In this document: in pieces, positions 16,409 through 25,015 of the stretch
How the letters are laid out: every line of letters begins with the position of its first letter
How positions within the stretch are numbered: position 1 is the stretch's first letter
Source of the DNA: Micromonospora inositola
GTDB lineage: Bacteria; Actinomycetota; Actinomycetes; Mycobacteriales; Micromonosporaceae
Length of the DNA stretch: 64,000 nt
Direction of reading: 5' to 3'
Assembly (NCBI RefSeq): GCF_900090285.1
Contig: NZ_LT607754.1
Location: 6,643,995 to 6,707,994, forward strand
Made by a program: the position numbers and the translations under genes
Notes under the pieces: model-generated
The model's input: the letters and a program-made list of their open reading frames with translations, nothing else
Told to the model about the DNA's origin: nothing
Database searches by the model: none

Positions 16409-17296
16409 AGGGACGTCTCGTAACTGGGTGAAGGTGTTGCCCTTTGCCGGACCGGCGGTCAGCCAGCGAGGATGATGTTGTGGAGGTTGGCGATGCCGGA
16501 AGCGGCATCGGTCAATGTGTGGGCGGCGCGTCGGTAGTCGCGCAGGATCTTGAAGCACTTCATCCTGGCCAGGGCGTGTTCGACCCCTGCTCGGACGGTC
16601 CTGTGTTCGACGTTCAGGGCTTCCTTCCAGTCCGGCAGGTCCGTGCCGTCGGAGGGCTTGCGGTACGGGATGATCACCTCGGGGTTACCGCGGTAGCCGC
16701 CGTCGGCCATGACGGGTCGCCCGTTGAGTTTCTCCTCGATGCCGCTGGTGCGGTAGACGATCGTGTCGTTGCGGTTGCCCGGTTGTGGGTCGCCGACGGC
16801 GATGACGAGGCGGGTGCTGGCGTCGATGGCGACCTGCAGGTTGGTCGAGTAGCGGTAGTTCTTGCCCCGGGCGGCCAGGCGGTGGTCCCGGGTCGGGACC
16901 AGGGTGCCGTCGACGATGGCGATCTGGTCCACCGGTCGCCGGCGCACCGGCGCGAGCGCGAGCAGCGGACCGAGGGTGTCGATGACCCGGTGCGCTGCGG
17001 AGTGCGACACCCCGAACAGCGGGCCGATCTGGCGCATGGTCAGGTTGGTGCGCCAGTACGCCGCGACCAAGAGCACCCGGTCGGGCAGGTCCAGGGCCCA
17101 CTGCCGGCCCGGCCGGCCGTCAGCGATCGCGTCACCGCCACGCTTGGCGACCAGGCGGACCAGCCTGCGGAACTGGGCGGGCTGCAGCCCGGTGAACGGG
17201 AAGATCCATGCCGGGCGAGCTGCGGTGATCACCTGCACCCAGGCACCTTGAACGATCGTCCTCACAAGACAGACACCGGGGTTACGAGACATCCCT
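16409..17296 (-). mobile_element. IS5-family insertion sequence B (about 888 bp)
   Basis: The terminal inverted repeats are AGGGAYGTCTCGTAAC (16409-16424 and 17281-17296 reversed, one mismatch), flanked by TA on each side (16407-16408 and 17297-17298). The left end directly abuts the right end of insertion sequence A and shares its TAA, so the target duplication of one of the two is ambiguous. On its right it truncates the hsdM gene. Confidence 0.83.
16459..17265 (-). CDS. Transposase of insertion sequence B (IS5-family DDE)
   Basis: A 268-aa transposase unrelated in detail to that of element A. HTH-like region QIGPLFGVSHSAAHRVID; catalytic residues placed as D in IVDGTLVPTRDH, D in VMADGGYRGN and E in RAGVEHALARMKCF. 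An ATG at 17292 would start translation inside the terminal repeat, so GTG 17265 is preferred. It looks complete. Confidence 0.85.
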   Translation of the reverse strand: MRTIVQGAWVQVITAARPAWIFPFTGLQPAQFRRLVRLVAKRGGDAIADGRPGRQWALDLPDRVLLVAAYWRTNLTMRQIGPLFGVSHSAAHRVIDTLGPLLALAPVRRRPVDQIAIVDGTLVPTRDHRLAARGKNYRYSTNLQVAIDASTRLVIAVGDPQPGNRNDTIVYRTSGIEEKLNGRPVMADGGYRGNPEVIIPYRKPSDGTDLPDWKEALNVEHRTVRAGVEHALARMKCFKILRDYRRAAHTLTDAASGIANLHNIILAG

Positions 17297-17659
17297 TAGG
17301 GCGAGGATCTCCTTCTTAAAGTCGAAGTACTGGAACACGTCGACATCGGGCGAGAACCGGTCGATGTAGTCGGCTAGGTTGTCCGCCAGCCCATCGGCGT
17401 CAGCCAGTAGGTTGGCGAACGAGTAGTTCGAGGTGTTGTAGAACGGCCGGCCGGTCGCCTTCTTGACCTCGATCCTGAGCCGGTTCGGGTTGTCGTACTT
17501 CGCCGCCAACTCCCGGACCGTCTCCCGGTCCGGCTCGAGGATGCAGTCGAGGCGGCGCAGGATCGTGAGCGGGAGGATCACGTTGCCGTACTGGTTGGGG
17601 CGGTAGGGACCCCGAAGCTGGTCGGCGATCGACCAGATGAAACTACCGAGGGTGCTCAC
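17297..17659 (-). pseudogene. hsdM: 5' fragment of a type I restriction-modification methyltransferase (hsdM)
   Basis: About 120 N-terminal residues remain of a protein normally near 500 aa. STLGSFIWSIADQLRGPYR, GNVILPLTILRRLDCIL and FDFKKEI are hallmarks of the helical N-terminal domain of HsdM. Start GTG 17659 is preceded by AAGGAG four bases upstream, so the gene was once expressed. It is cut at 17297 by insertion sequence B. The S-adenosylmethionine and NPPF motifs, hsdS and hsdR are all absent from the window, so the system is dead. Residual RM genes beside Wadjet fit a defence island. Confidence 0.9.
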
Positions 17660-17815
17660 AAGGCTCCTTACGAGGCTCACTCGACGATAGATGTTGGACG
17701 CCCAGCGCGAGCCCGCGCGCGCCATCCGAACAGGCGTCGCACAGTCTACGACCGGTGTCCACGCGCGGCGGGTCCGTCGTGCTGCTCTGATGTTCGAGCG
17801 GTGGCTTGCGCTCCA

Positions 17816-19015
17816 TCAACACAGCAAAGGGGTGAGGGTTTCGTATGCATGTGGCCACGGGATACGCTCCTGCTCCAGCAGCAGGCCAACCCCGTGCTGC
17901 GCCGCATGATGGACGAGGTGGGCAAACAACGCCGCTTCGCTAGCGTTCAGATTCGCGAGCTCGGTGCGCTGCGGACCCGCGCCGTCGACGGCAAGGTGGC
18001 GGAATTGCTCCAGCGTCGCCATGTTCATAAGGACGGTTTCCGCCTTGATTCCGTACCCTCGCAGTTCATGGACGAATTGTAGGCCGGGCGCGTCAATGTC
18101 ACCCCAGTAAAGCACTCGGTCCGCGTTGGCCACCCAGTCGATTCGGGCGTACTGCGCGACACTGAAGCCTTGGCCGTGGAGAACGGCGACGCCCGGGCGG
18201 TCGCCGGTAAATGCGTATCCGGTTTCCTTGTTCTCGATGATTAGAACGGTGCGGGGCCTGTGTTTCCAGGCGCTGAGGTCGTTCACGCTCGCGGCGAAGT
18301 TCCGCATGCCGCCTACGCCGTCGCGAATGTGGGGGTCGAGGACGGCGACTTGGACGAGGTCTGGTGGTACGCGGAGCCCGAGGCGTTGGTGAAGGCGGAT
18401 GCGGCTGGAAGATCCGGCGGCCGCGGGTGCCTCGACCGCGTCATCTTGGTCGCTGTCGCCGAGGAGAGCCAGTACGAGTCGTGCATGTTTGGCGAGCCAT
18501 TTGGTGTCGAGGCCCTCGATGGGGAGTTGGCGAAGCAGCATGCCGGAGGCGGGGTTGTTGTGTAGCCATGCGGCGGCTCGGGCGAGGCGCTGGTAGTCCG
18601 CGTCGTCGAGTTCGGTGATGCGGCGGATGATGCCGGCGAAGTCGGCGCAAGGAAAGGTCCGCTGCAGCGTGGTGAGCCGCTGGCCGCATCGTCGCCAGGT
18701 CGCGTGGGTGTCCGGGTGGCAGGCGGCAGCCTCGCCCGGATGCCGCAGCATCAGCGCCCGCGGCATCGGGTGGGTGCCGGTCGGGAAGCGCAGGTTGGTG
18801 TCTTCGACCTGTCCAGGTCCGCGGTACGACGCCCACTCGTCTGCCCAGGCGTGGCAGCCGATCGGGTCCAGTGAACGTTGGTCTGTCGTCGGTGGATGGA
18901 GCGGGATGCGCATGGGCCAGGCGCCGGCCCCGCGGGCCCACGTCGGATAGTCCTGCTGGAACCGCCGGCGCACCCACGCCATCACATCCTCAGGTCGGCG
19001 CATCGCGGTGGTCAT
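17816..19015 (-). CDS. jetD: Wadjet system nuclease subunit JetD
   Basis: A 399-aa protein with the DUF3322 region at the N-terminus and the DUF2220 toprim-like domain at the C-terminus. LYWGDIDAPGLQFVHEL (about residues 302-318) is the acidic metal site and LLLEQERIPW (about 378-387) a second conserved element. In Wadjet, JetD is the topoisomerase-VI-like nuclease that cuts the plasmid DNA sensed by the JetABC loop extruder. It is the last gene of the jet operon, overlapping jetC by four bases (ATGA). Downstream lies the hsdM fragment. Confidence 0.93.
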   Translation of the reverse strand: MTTAMRRPEDVMAWVRRRFQQDYPTWARGAGAWPMRIPLHPPTTDQRSLDPIGCHAWADEWASYRGPGQVEDTNLRFPTGTHPMPRALMLRHPGEAAACHPDTHATWRRCGQRLTTLQRTFPCADFAGIIRRITELDDADYQRLARAAAWLHNNPASGMLLRQLPIEGLDTKWLAKHARLVLALLGDSDQDDAVEAPAAAGSSSRIRLHQRLGLRVPPDLVQVAVLDPHIRDGVGGMRNFAASVNDLSAWKHRPRTVLIIENKETGYAFTGDRPGVAVLHGQGFSVAQYARIDWVANADRVLYWGDIDAPGLQFVHELRGYGIKAETVLMNMATLEQFRHLAVDGAGPQRTELANLNASEAALFAHLVHHAAQHGVGLLLEQERIPWPHAYETLTPLLC

Positions 19016-22000
19016 TCCTCGTCGTGCCGGGCCGCGAGCTGCCCGAAGGTCGCCGAGGCGGCGTTGGAGCGCGGGCCGTCGGGCAGTTGCCGCTTCTCCA
19101 CGAGGACGGCCTGTCCGATGAAGGGCTCAATGATGCCGGACATCCGGATAGGAGCCGCGATGACCAACTGGAAGCCGAACTCGTGAAACACACTCAGCGC
19201 CTGGGCCGCGAACGTTTCGTCGGACTTGCTGAACGCCTCGTCGAGCATGAGCGGCGCGAAGAGCGGTACGCCGTCGCCCGTGCCGTCGGCCAGGTTGTAG
19301 GTCAGCGCTGCCGCCAGGCAGAAAGCGACGAGCTTTTCCTGTTCGCCACCGGAGTTCGTGGAGGTGTTGCTGAAGGTGGCGAGCGTGGTTCCATCCTCGA
19401 TCACTTCTTCGCGGCCATAGAAGGAGTAGGTGTTCCGCACGTCGAGGACGTTGTCACGCCACTGACGGCCGTCGGTGGTGTCCGCGGTGAAGCGGGCCAT
19501 CAGCTGCCGGACCCGCTTGAATTGGAGCCGAGACGCCTCGGCGTCCTTGCGGGCGGCCGGCGCGTGTCGCAGTAGCGTGTCTACGGCATTGCGGAACAGG
19601 CGCGCGTCCTCGGACGGCTGCGCCTTGTGGGCGATCTGCAGCCGCGTTCCGGCATTAAACTCCACGCGCTGCAAGCCCTCGTTGACCATGGTGATCCGCT
19701 TGCGGATTTCGGTCGAGGATTTCTCGACCTCGCGTTGGAGGAAGCTGATCGATGGCACCATGTCGTCGGCGATCAGTCGCTGAAATCGATCCATCGCTTC
19801 GGGCAGGCGCCGCCGGGCGATTTCGTCATGCAGGGCCACAAAGTCTGCACCGCTGCGTTCGACGTCACCACTGGTATCGGGCGCGGCGTCGGGCCACTGT
19901 TCGATGAACGCCTTGATGGACGACTCCAGCTTCGTCTGAGCCACCTTCCGATCGCCGTCGGCCGCGTCACGGCGCGCAGTCAACTCTCTGCGCATGGCGA
20001 CCACGACAGGCTGAAACGCTTCCGGATTGAGGGGTACCGCCGTTGCGGCCAGTACCTCGTCCAGAAACTCTCGGTCGCTGGGGTCATCGACTTCGTGCGG
20101 ATGGTTTTCCAACGACTCTTGGAGGTCGACGAGTCGGGGCATTCGCTTGGTGAGCGCCTCGATCTCATTGCGGATTCCCGCACATTTCTGTTCGGCCGCC
20201 CTATGGCGGTCCTGCGCGTCGTTGCGCTCCTTTTCCAGGCGTCGCAAATCCTCGTTCTCGTTCCGGATCGCCTCGATGCGCTGCTGCAGCTCGTTAATGC
20301 GGCGACTCGTCTCCCACTTGTCGAGGACCGCCCAGGCGGAATAGTCATTGAGCTGGCGCACAGCGGCGATCGTGTTTTCCGTCGCACGCAGGCGATTCTG
20401 ATGCTCGTCCGCCTTCTCGGTCGCGATGCGGCGCTGTTCGTGGAGGGCGTCAACCTCGGCCTTCAGCGCCTCCCGCTTGGCGATGGTGTTGACGCCGAGG
20501 ATGTAGCTGGACGGATTGGTGACCTCCTCACGATCGTCTTTGCGGTAGTGGTTGCCGGGCAGCTTCAGCGTGCCGCGCACGGTCACGGCCAAGCGGTGCT
20601 CGTCGAGGTCATCGGCCGTCTCAACGCAGACGTGCTCGAAGCGCCGCGCGAGCTGGGCTGCCAGCCACGTGCGGTAAGGGTGGCTCTCATCGACGATCAA
20701 CTTGGTGGCCAGGGTGCCAGGCCGGAGAGCGGGCTGATGGTTGGAGGTGGCCGTGACGGTGCTGTACTCGACGATGCCCCTCATGTCGTTCTCGTCGATG
20801 AACCGCCGGACCGTGGCTGCATGGTGTTCCGGCACGAGGAGGCGGAGTCCGTAGTTGCGCAGGACCTTCTCCGCGGCCGGCCGCCACCGGTCCTCGTCGG
20901 GCGCGAGGTCGACGAGCTCGGCGACGTAGGGCAGATCTGCCACAGGCACGCCCGCGCCGTGGGCAATGGTCAGGCGTCGGGCGACTTCCCGCTTTGGAAT
21001 CAACGTGGGCGCCGACTGCAGCGCCTCCAGTTCCTCCTGCTTTTCCCGGTACGCCCGCCGGGCCTCGCTGAGGGCGTCCGCGACGTCGTATCCGGACTTC
21101 TTCAGGTCCGTCTCGGCTGTCTGCGCGGTCTCAAGAATGCGGGGAAGCTCGGCCTTCAACTGAGCGAACGCATCAGCCGTGGTCGGAGCTTCGCGCTGAA
21201 GCCGAGTCACGATTCCACTGTAGGCGCGGTAACCTGCCTTGGCCGCCTTGTCTTCAGCTTCGGCGACGCTGAGCGCCGACTCCAAGCCGCGTATCGCCTC
21301 GGCGTCGGTTTCCCACTGCTTGTCGAGGAGCTTGAACTCGTTGAACCGTTTTTCGCGTTCGTTCTCCTCGATGCCGAGCGTTTGGTCCAGCTCTTCCAAG
21401 CGTTCGTCGATGCGCTCGATTTCACCTTCGGCGGCGTGGAGGTGTGCGCCGCGCAGGTATCGTTCGAGCGGATCGCCCAGCAATTGCCGCGTACGGTTAA
21501 GGGAGGTGCGCGATTCCCCATACTGTTCCCACAATTCGGGGACGTCTCTCAGGACCCGTTCCTGGCGGTGAGCGCGCTCGGCGGTTTGAAATGCGTCGTT
21601 GAGGGGCGTGAAGGAGGCCACCATCCGCGCCGCGGCAGCGTAGGTTGCGGGCTTGTCGAGCATGTTGTCGCGGATGAACAGGTTCAGGTCGCCGACGTTC
21701 TTCAGCGCCTTGGCCTTGCCGAGCAGCGAGATGGCGGTCTTTGACGTGCCGAGACCCACCCGACGGGCCAAACCCTGGATGTAGTTGCCTTGGTTGGAGC
21801 CGGGGTCGTCGAGTGGCGGATACGTCGCCTTGAGCCATCTGGTGTCGAACCGCCGGGCGGCCCACTCTTCCAGGACCTCGAGGGAGAAGTACCCCTCGTG
21901 GAGCTGGTACAGGGACTTGAGGGAGCCGCCGTCGGTTTCCGTGCCGGTGAACCACTTCACCACCACGGCGGTAATGACAGAGCCGAGGCCGTTGTCGTAG

Positions 22001-22371
22001 GTCGCCGCGATGGCCGACCAGGTGGGCTTGCCGCCGCGCAGGTACTGCACATGCGCTTGATCATTTTCGTCGTGGTTCTCCGACCAGGCGCCGCGTACGT
22101 AGTCGGCGATGGAGCGAGTGCTCTGCTTGGCGCCACGCGCGGTGAGGTCGGCCGAGGCGTTGAAGCGCTGGTCCGTGCTGGGCAGCAGGACGGCGGAGTG
22201 GGCGTCCAGCAGGGAGGACTTGCCGGAGCCGGACAGACCGGTCAGCAGCACGCCGCGCTCGTCAACGTCGATCGACTTGTAGCCGCAGAAGGCACCCCAG
22301 TTGACCACCTGCAGGCGCGTGAGGCGGTACTGCCCGAGGTGCACCGTCCGCTTGCGGTGGCGGTCAGGCAT
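19012..22371 (-). CDS. jetC: Wadjet system SMC-like ATPase JetC
   Basis: A 1119-aa MukB/SMC-type ATPase. Walker A GLSGSGKSS is at residues 45-53, long charged coiled-coil stretches fill the middle, and the C-terminus has the ABC signature region TNSGGEQEKL and Walker B PLMLDEAFSKSD. Dimers with the JetA/JetB kleisin-KITE pair extrude DNA loops and detect small circular DNA. The ATG at 22371 is preferred over an ATG 19 codons upstream that would extend far into jetB; it overlaps jetB by eight bases and jetD by four. Confidence 0.94.
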   Translation of the reverse strand: MPDRHRKRTVHLGQYRLTRLQVVNWGAFCGYKSIDVDERGVLLTGLSGSGKSSLLDAHSAVLLPSTDQRFNASADLTARGAKQSTRSIADYVRGAWSENHDENDQAHVQYLRGGKPTWSAIAATYDNGLGSVITAVVVKWFTGTETDGGSLKSLYQLHEGYFSLEVLEEWAARRFDTRWLKATYPPLDDPGSNQGNYIQGLARRVGLGTSKTAISLLGKAKALKNVGDLNLFIRDNMLDKPATYAAAARMVASFTPLNDAFQTAERAHRQERVLRDVPELWEQYGESRTSLNRTRQLLGDPLERYLRGAHLHAAEGEIERIDERLEELDQTLGIEENEREKRFNEFKLLDKQWETDAEAIRGLESALSVAEAEDKAAKAGYRAYSGIVTRLQREAPTTADAFAQLKAELPRILETAQTAETDLKKSGYDVADALSEARRAYREKQEELEALQSAPTLIPKREVARRLTIAHGAGVPVADLPYVAELVDLAPDEDRWRPAAEKVLRNYGLRLLVPEHHAATVRRFIDENDMRGIVEYSTVTATSNHQPALRPGTLATKLIVDESHPYRTWLAAQLARRFEHVCVETADDLDEHRLAVTVRGTLKLPGNHYRKDDREEVTNPSSYILGVNTIAKREALKAEVDALHEQRRIATEKADEHQNRLRATENTIAAVRQLNDYSAWAVLDKWETSRRINELQQRIEAIRNENEDLRRLEKERNDAQDRHRAAEQKCAGIRNEIEALTKRMPRLVDLQESLENHPHEVDDPSDREFLDEVLAATAVPLNPEAFQPVVVAMRRELTARRDAADGDRKVAQTKLESSIKAFIEQWPDAAPDTSGDVERSGADFVALHDEIARRRLPEAMDRFQRLIADDMVPSISFLQREVEKSSTEIRKRITMVNEGLQRVEFNAGTRLQIAHKAQPSEDARLFRNAVDTLLRHAPAARKDAEASRLQFKRVRQLMARFTADTTDGRQWRDNVLDVRNTYSFYGREEVIEDGTTLATFSNTSTNSGGEQEKLVAFCLAAALTYNLADGTGDGVPLFAPLMLDEAFSKSDETFAAQALSVFHEFGFQLVIAAPIRMSGIIEPFIGQAVLVEKRQLPDGPRSNAASATFGQLAARHDEE

Positions 22372-23143
22372 GGGTGTCCTCCTCCTCGGCCTCGACATCG
22401 GCCACCCCGATCGCCTCACCGCGTTCAATCGCCAGGTACCGCTCCCGCAGCGCCTCGACTCGCTCGATGGTGAGCAGCGAGGTGATGACCCCGTAGATCA
22501 GATACCGCGTGGTGCCCTTGACCGGCTTGATGATCGCGGCGTCGTCGAGCAGCTTGATGGCCGTCATGATCTTCTTGTGGAAGGCGGCCTCGTCGGTGTC
22601 GCCTGGGCGCTTGTAGGCCAACATGTGGTCGAGCATGTCGGCGGTTTCGACGACCGGGTCGTCGGGCGACATCAGGTATTGCTGGTACAGGTACAGAGCA
22701 AGCGCGCTCGCGGCCAGGCTCAACGTCCGGGTCCGCAAGATCGTGCGACTCAAGGGATTGGGGTCGTCGGCCTGCCGGGTGAAGGCGTGCCGGTGTTCGC
22801 GGTTGATCTCCAGGATGAGGCCGAGCTCGGACAGGCGGCTGCGCAGCACGTCCTCGTACTGCAGGACCACGGGCCAGTGTTTGCGTTGCTTGTCGCTGAT
22901 GTGCGGCGCGGCCACGAGTTCCTGCAGCGTCCAGCACACCTCGGCCGGCAGCTGGCTGGTGTCGCCGTCGAAGCGTGGCTGCGGCCCAGGGCCGGTGACC
23001 AGGGTCCCCACTGTCTCCCCGTCGGAGCCGGCGAAGAACTCGTTCGGATCGAGCAGCGGGCCCGCTGGGGGTGTCAGTCCGGCGTCGTCGAACAGCTCGG
23101 GGCCGAAGATGTCTTCGAACGAGGGCTGCGGCTCAGTGGACAT
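22364..23143 (-). CDS. jetB: Wadjet system MukE-like subunit JetB (DUF4194)
   Basis: A 259-aa KITE-type subunit with winged-helix character. The region LSELGLILEINREHRHAFTR followed by ILRTRTLSLAASALALYLYQ and FHKKIMTAIKLLDDAAIIK is typical of DUF4194. An acidic N-terminal tail precedes it. It binds the JetA kleisin and JetC. It overlaps jetA by 11 bases and jetC by eight, so all four subunits are translationally coupled. Confidence 0.9.
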   Translation of the reverse strand: MSTEPQPSFEDIFGPELFDDAGLTPPAGPLLDPNEFFAGSDGETVGTLVTGPGPQPRFDGDTSQLPAEVCWTLQELVAAPHISDKQRKHWPVVLQYEDVLRSRLSELGLILEINREHRHAFTRQADDPNPLSRTILRTRTLSLAASALALYLYQQYLMSPDDPVVETADMLDHMLAYKRPGDTDEAAFHKKIMTAIKLLDDAAIIKPVKGTTRYLIYGVITSLLTIERVEALRERYLAIERGEAIGVADVEAEEEDTHA

Positions 23144-24695
23144 TGTGCAGGCCTTCCAGCAAGGTGGCCGGCGCCCTAGGCGCCGAGCCGTGGGGGTGCG
23201 GGGACGGCGCTAGGTCGGGTAGCTCGGCGCCGAAGACGAGGTACGGGACGGTGAGGTCGCGGCCTCCGTCGCGGGTGCGGACCTGCACGGTGGTGGTCGT
23301 GGTGGGGTCGACGTCGCCGTAGCGGGTGGCCAGCGACCACAGGGCGACGACGTCGCCGGTGCGCCCGGCGGGTAGGTAGGTGAGGACCTCGGGCAGGGTG
23401 GCGAACCCGCCGTGTGCGGCGAGGGCGGCGTGGACGGCCGCGCGCAGCGCCGCCCAGTCGATGGCCTCCAGGTTTCGGGCACTTGTCGGGTCGACGGGGA
23501 AGTCACCGCCGGCGGCGCTGAGGGGGTCCGGCACGGCGGCGGTGCCGGGATGCAGCTTCAGCCGGCCGACCGAGGCCGTGTTCACGCCGCCGGCGGGCAC
23601 GATGAAGCCGATGTCGCGCCCTCCATGCAGCCGCTGGAACGCCGCGGCGGCGGCCGCTTGCGCTTCGGCGATGCGGGTGCGCATGCTCCGGTAGTGCAGG
23701 ACGTCCCCGCCGCGCACGAAGGTGCTGATGCGGCGGAAGGCCATCGCCCGGACCTCCTCGACCTCCTGAACCCGTTGCCACATCGCGTCGATGAAACCGG
23801 CCAGCGGCTCGGCCAGGTGCGCGGGGAGGGGACTTACCTGGGCGGTGATCTCCTGGATGTCGGCCTCGAGCTGGGAGCGCTGGGACGGGCGCGCGATGAC
23901 GGTGGCGAAGGCTGTGAAGGCCTTCCCTTCGGCGGACTCGGCGATGATGTCGTGGCCGTCGAACATTCGCTGCAGTGAATCGGCGAACTCGGCCGGGTCG
24001 TCGGTCAGGCTCTGGCGCATCAGCGCGGCGGCGTTGTCGTGCATCAGTTCGCCGTAGCGGGCGATGTCCGCTGGGATGCGTTCGACGAGTTGCACGACCG
24101 CGGTCAGCCGGTCGACGAGTTCCCGGTGGCTGACGGTGGGCAGCTCGCCCTTGTCGAGGGCGTCGCGTTGCGCGACCAGCGCCGCGATTTGGTCGTTGAT
24201 GGCCTCCCGGCGGGCGACGGGGTCGGGGTTGGCGTCGGTGGCGATCTGCCGCATCTCCGCCATCACCATCGTCAGCGCCGACTCGGTCGCTACCGAGCTG
24301 TGGCGCTGGAGATTTCGCATCTGCCGCACGGCCTGACCGGCGCCGGTGGACAGCTGATAGCGCTCGATGCGGGTAATGGGGTCGACGCTGCGGTGTAGCC
24401 AGCCCTTGCGCGTCCAGCGGGTCAGCAGGACGTCGGCGTCGGGGATGTCGGCGATGAGGGCGTCCGGTTCGGGCTCCTCGTCATCTCCGGTGTAGCCGCG
24501 CAGGAGCACGGGCAGGTCGGCGTTGAGCTGCGCGGCGAGTGTCTGCCCGTCGACGATCTGCCCATCTCCGAGGTGGGCCGCCATCAAGGCGAGGGTGACC
24601 AGCGCGTGGGGCGAGCGCAGCAGCGACATCGTGACGTCGGCGGCGGAGTTGCTGCGGAACTCGTGGAAAAGCTGTTCGGCGGACTTAGCCGCCAT
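23133..24695 (-). CDS. jetA: Wadjet system MukF-like kleisin JetA (DUF3375)
   Basis: A 520-aa protein in the position and size of JetA. The N-terminal helical region (LFHEFRSNSAADVTMSLLRS) and the central segments with ARREAINDQIAALVAQRDAL fit DUF3375. It bridges the two JetC heads. It is the first gene of the jetABCD operon. About 320 bases separate it from sbcC, so the operon may have its own promoter there. Confidence 0.9.
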   Translation of the reverse strand: MAAKSAEQLFHEFRSNSAADVTMSLLRSPHALVTLALMAAHLGDGQIVDGQTLAAQLNADLPVLLRGYTGDDEEPEPDALIADIPDADVLLTRWTRKGWLHRSVDPITRIERYQLSTGAGQAVRQMRNLQRHSSVATESALTMVMAEMRQIATDANPDPVARREAINDQIAALVAQRDALDKGELPTVSHRELVDRLTAVVQLVERIPADIARYGELMHDNAAALMRQSLTDDPAEFADSLQRMFDGHDIIAESAEGKAFTAFATVIARPSQRSQLEADIQEITAQVSPLPAHLAEPLAGFIDAMWQRVQEVEEVRAMAFRRISTFVRGGDVLHYRSMRTRIAEAQAAAAAAFQRLHGGRDIGFIVPAGGVNTASVGRLKLHPGTAAVPDPLSAAGGDFPVDPTSARNLEAIDWAALRAAVHAALAAHGGFATLPEVLTYLPAGRTGDVVALWSLATRYGDVDPTTTTTVQVRTRDGGRDLTVPYLVFGAELPDLAPSPHPHGSAPRAPATLLEGLHNVH

Positions 24696-25015
24696 GGGCC
24701 ATCACCCGCCCCTCCTTGCGCGGGCCCGGGCGGGGCCGGCGCCGACCGGGTGTGATGAGCAGGCAGGAGGGGCAGCCGCCGCCTCGGCCAGCAACAGTGC
24801 GGTGTCGCGAGGGGCAGCCGCGGTGTTGCTGGCGACCGTAGGCCGGGGCCGGGCGGCGTTCCATCGATAGGTAGCCATGACGGCACGCACTGTACGGGAT
24901 CGGGCCGACCGGCAGGAATGGCGAAGATCCAGGCGGCCGTCCGCTGACGCGTCCGCTGGGGTGGTCTGCCCAGTCGGTCGCCGCGGTGCAGGTTTGGTTC
25001 GTAGAGGGAGTGCGG
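24696..25015. other. Intergenic region between sbcC and jetA
   Basis: No supported gene. It probably holds the jetABCD promoter; I cannot point to clear -10/-35 boxes or a hairpin. Open frames crossing it read as low-complexity Arg/Ala/Pro sequence. Confidence 0.4.

Noticed and set aside
19627..21744. 705-codon plus-strand open frame inside jetC
   Set aside because: Exact antisense of the JetC coiled coil; no motif and no ribosome site.
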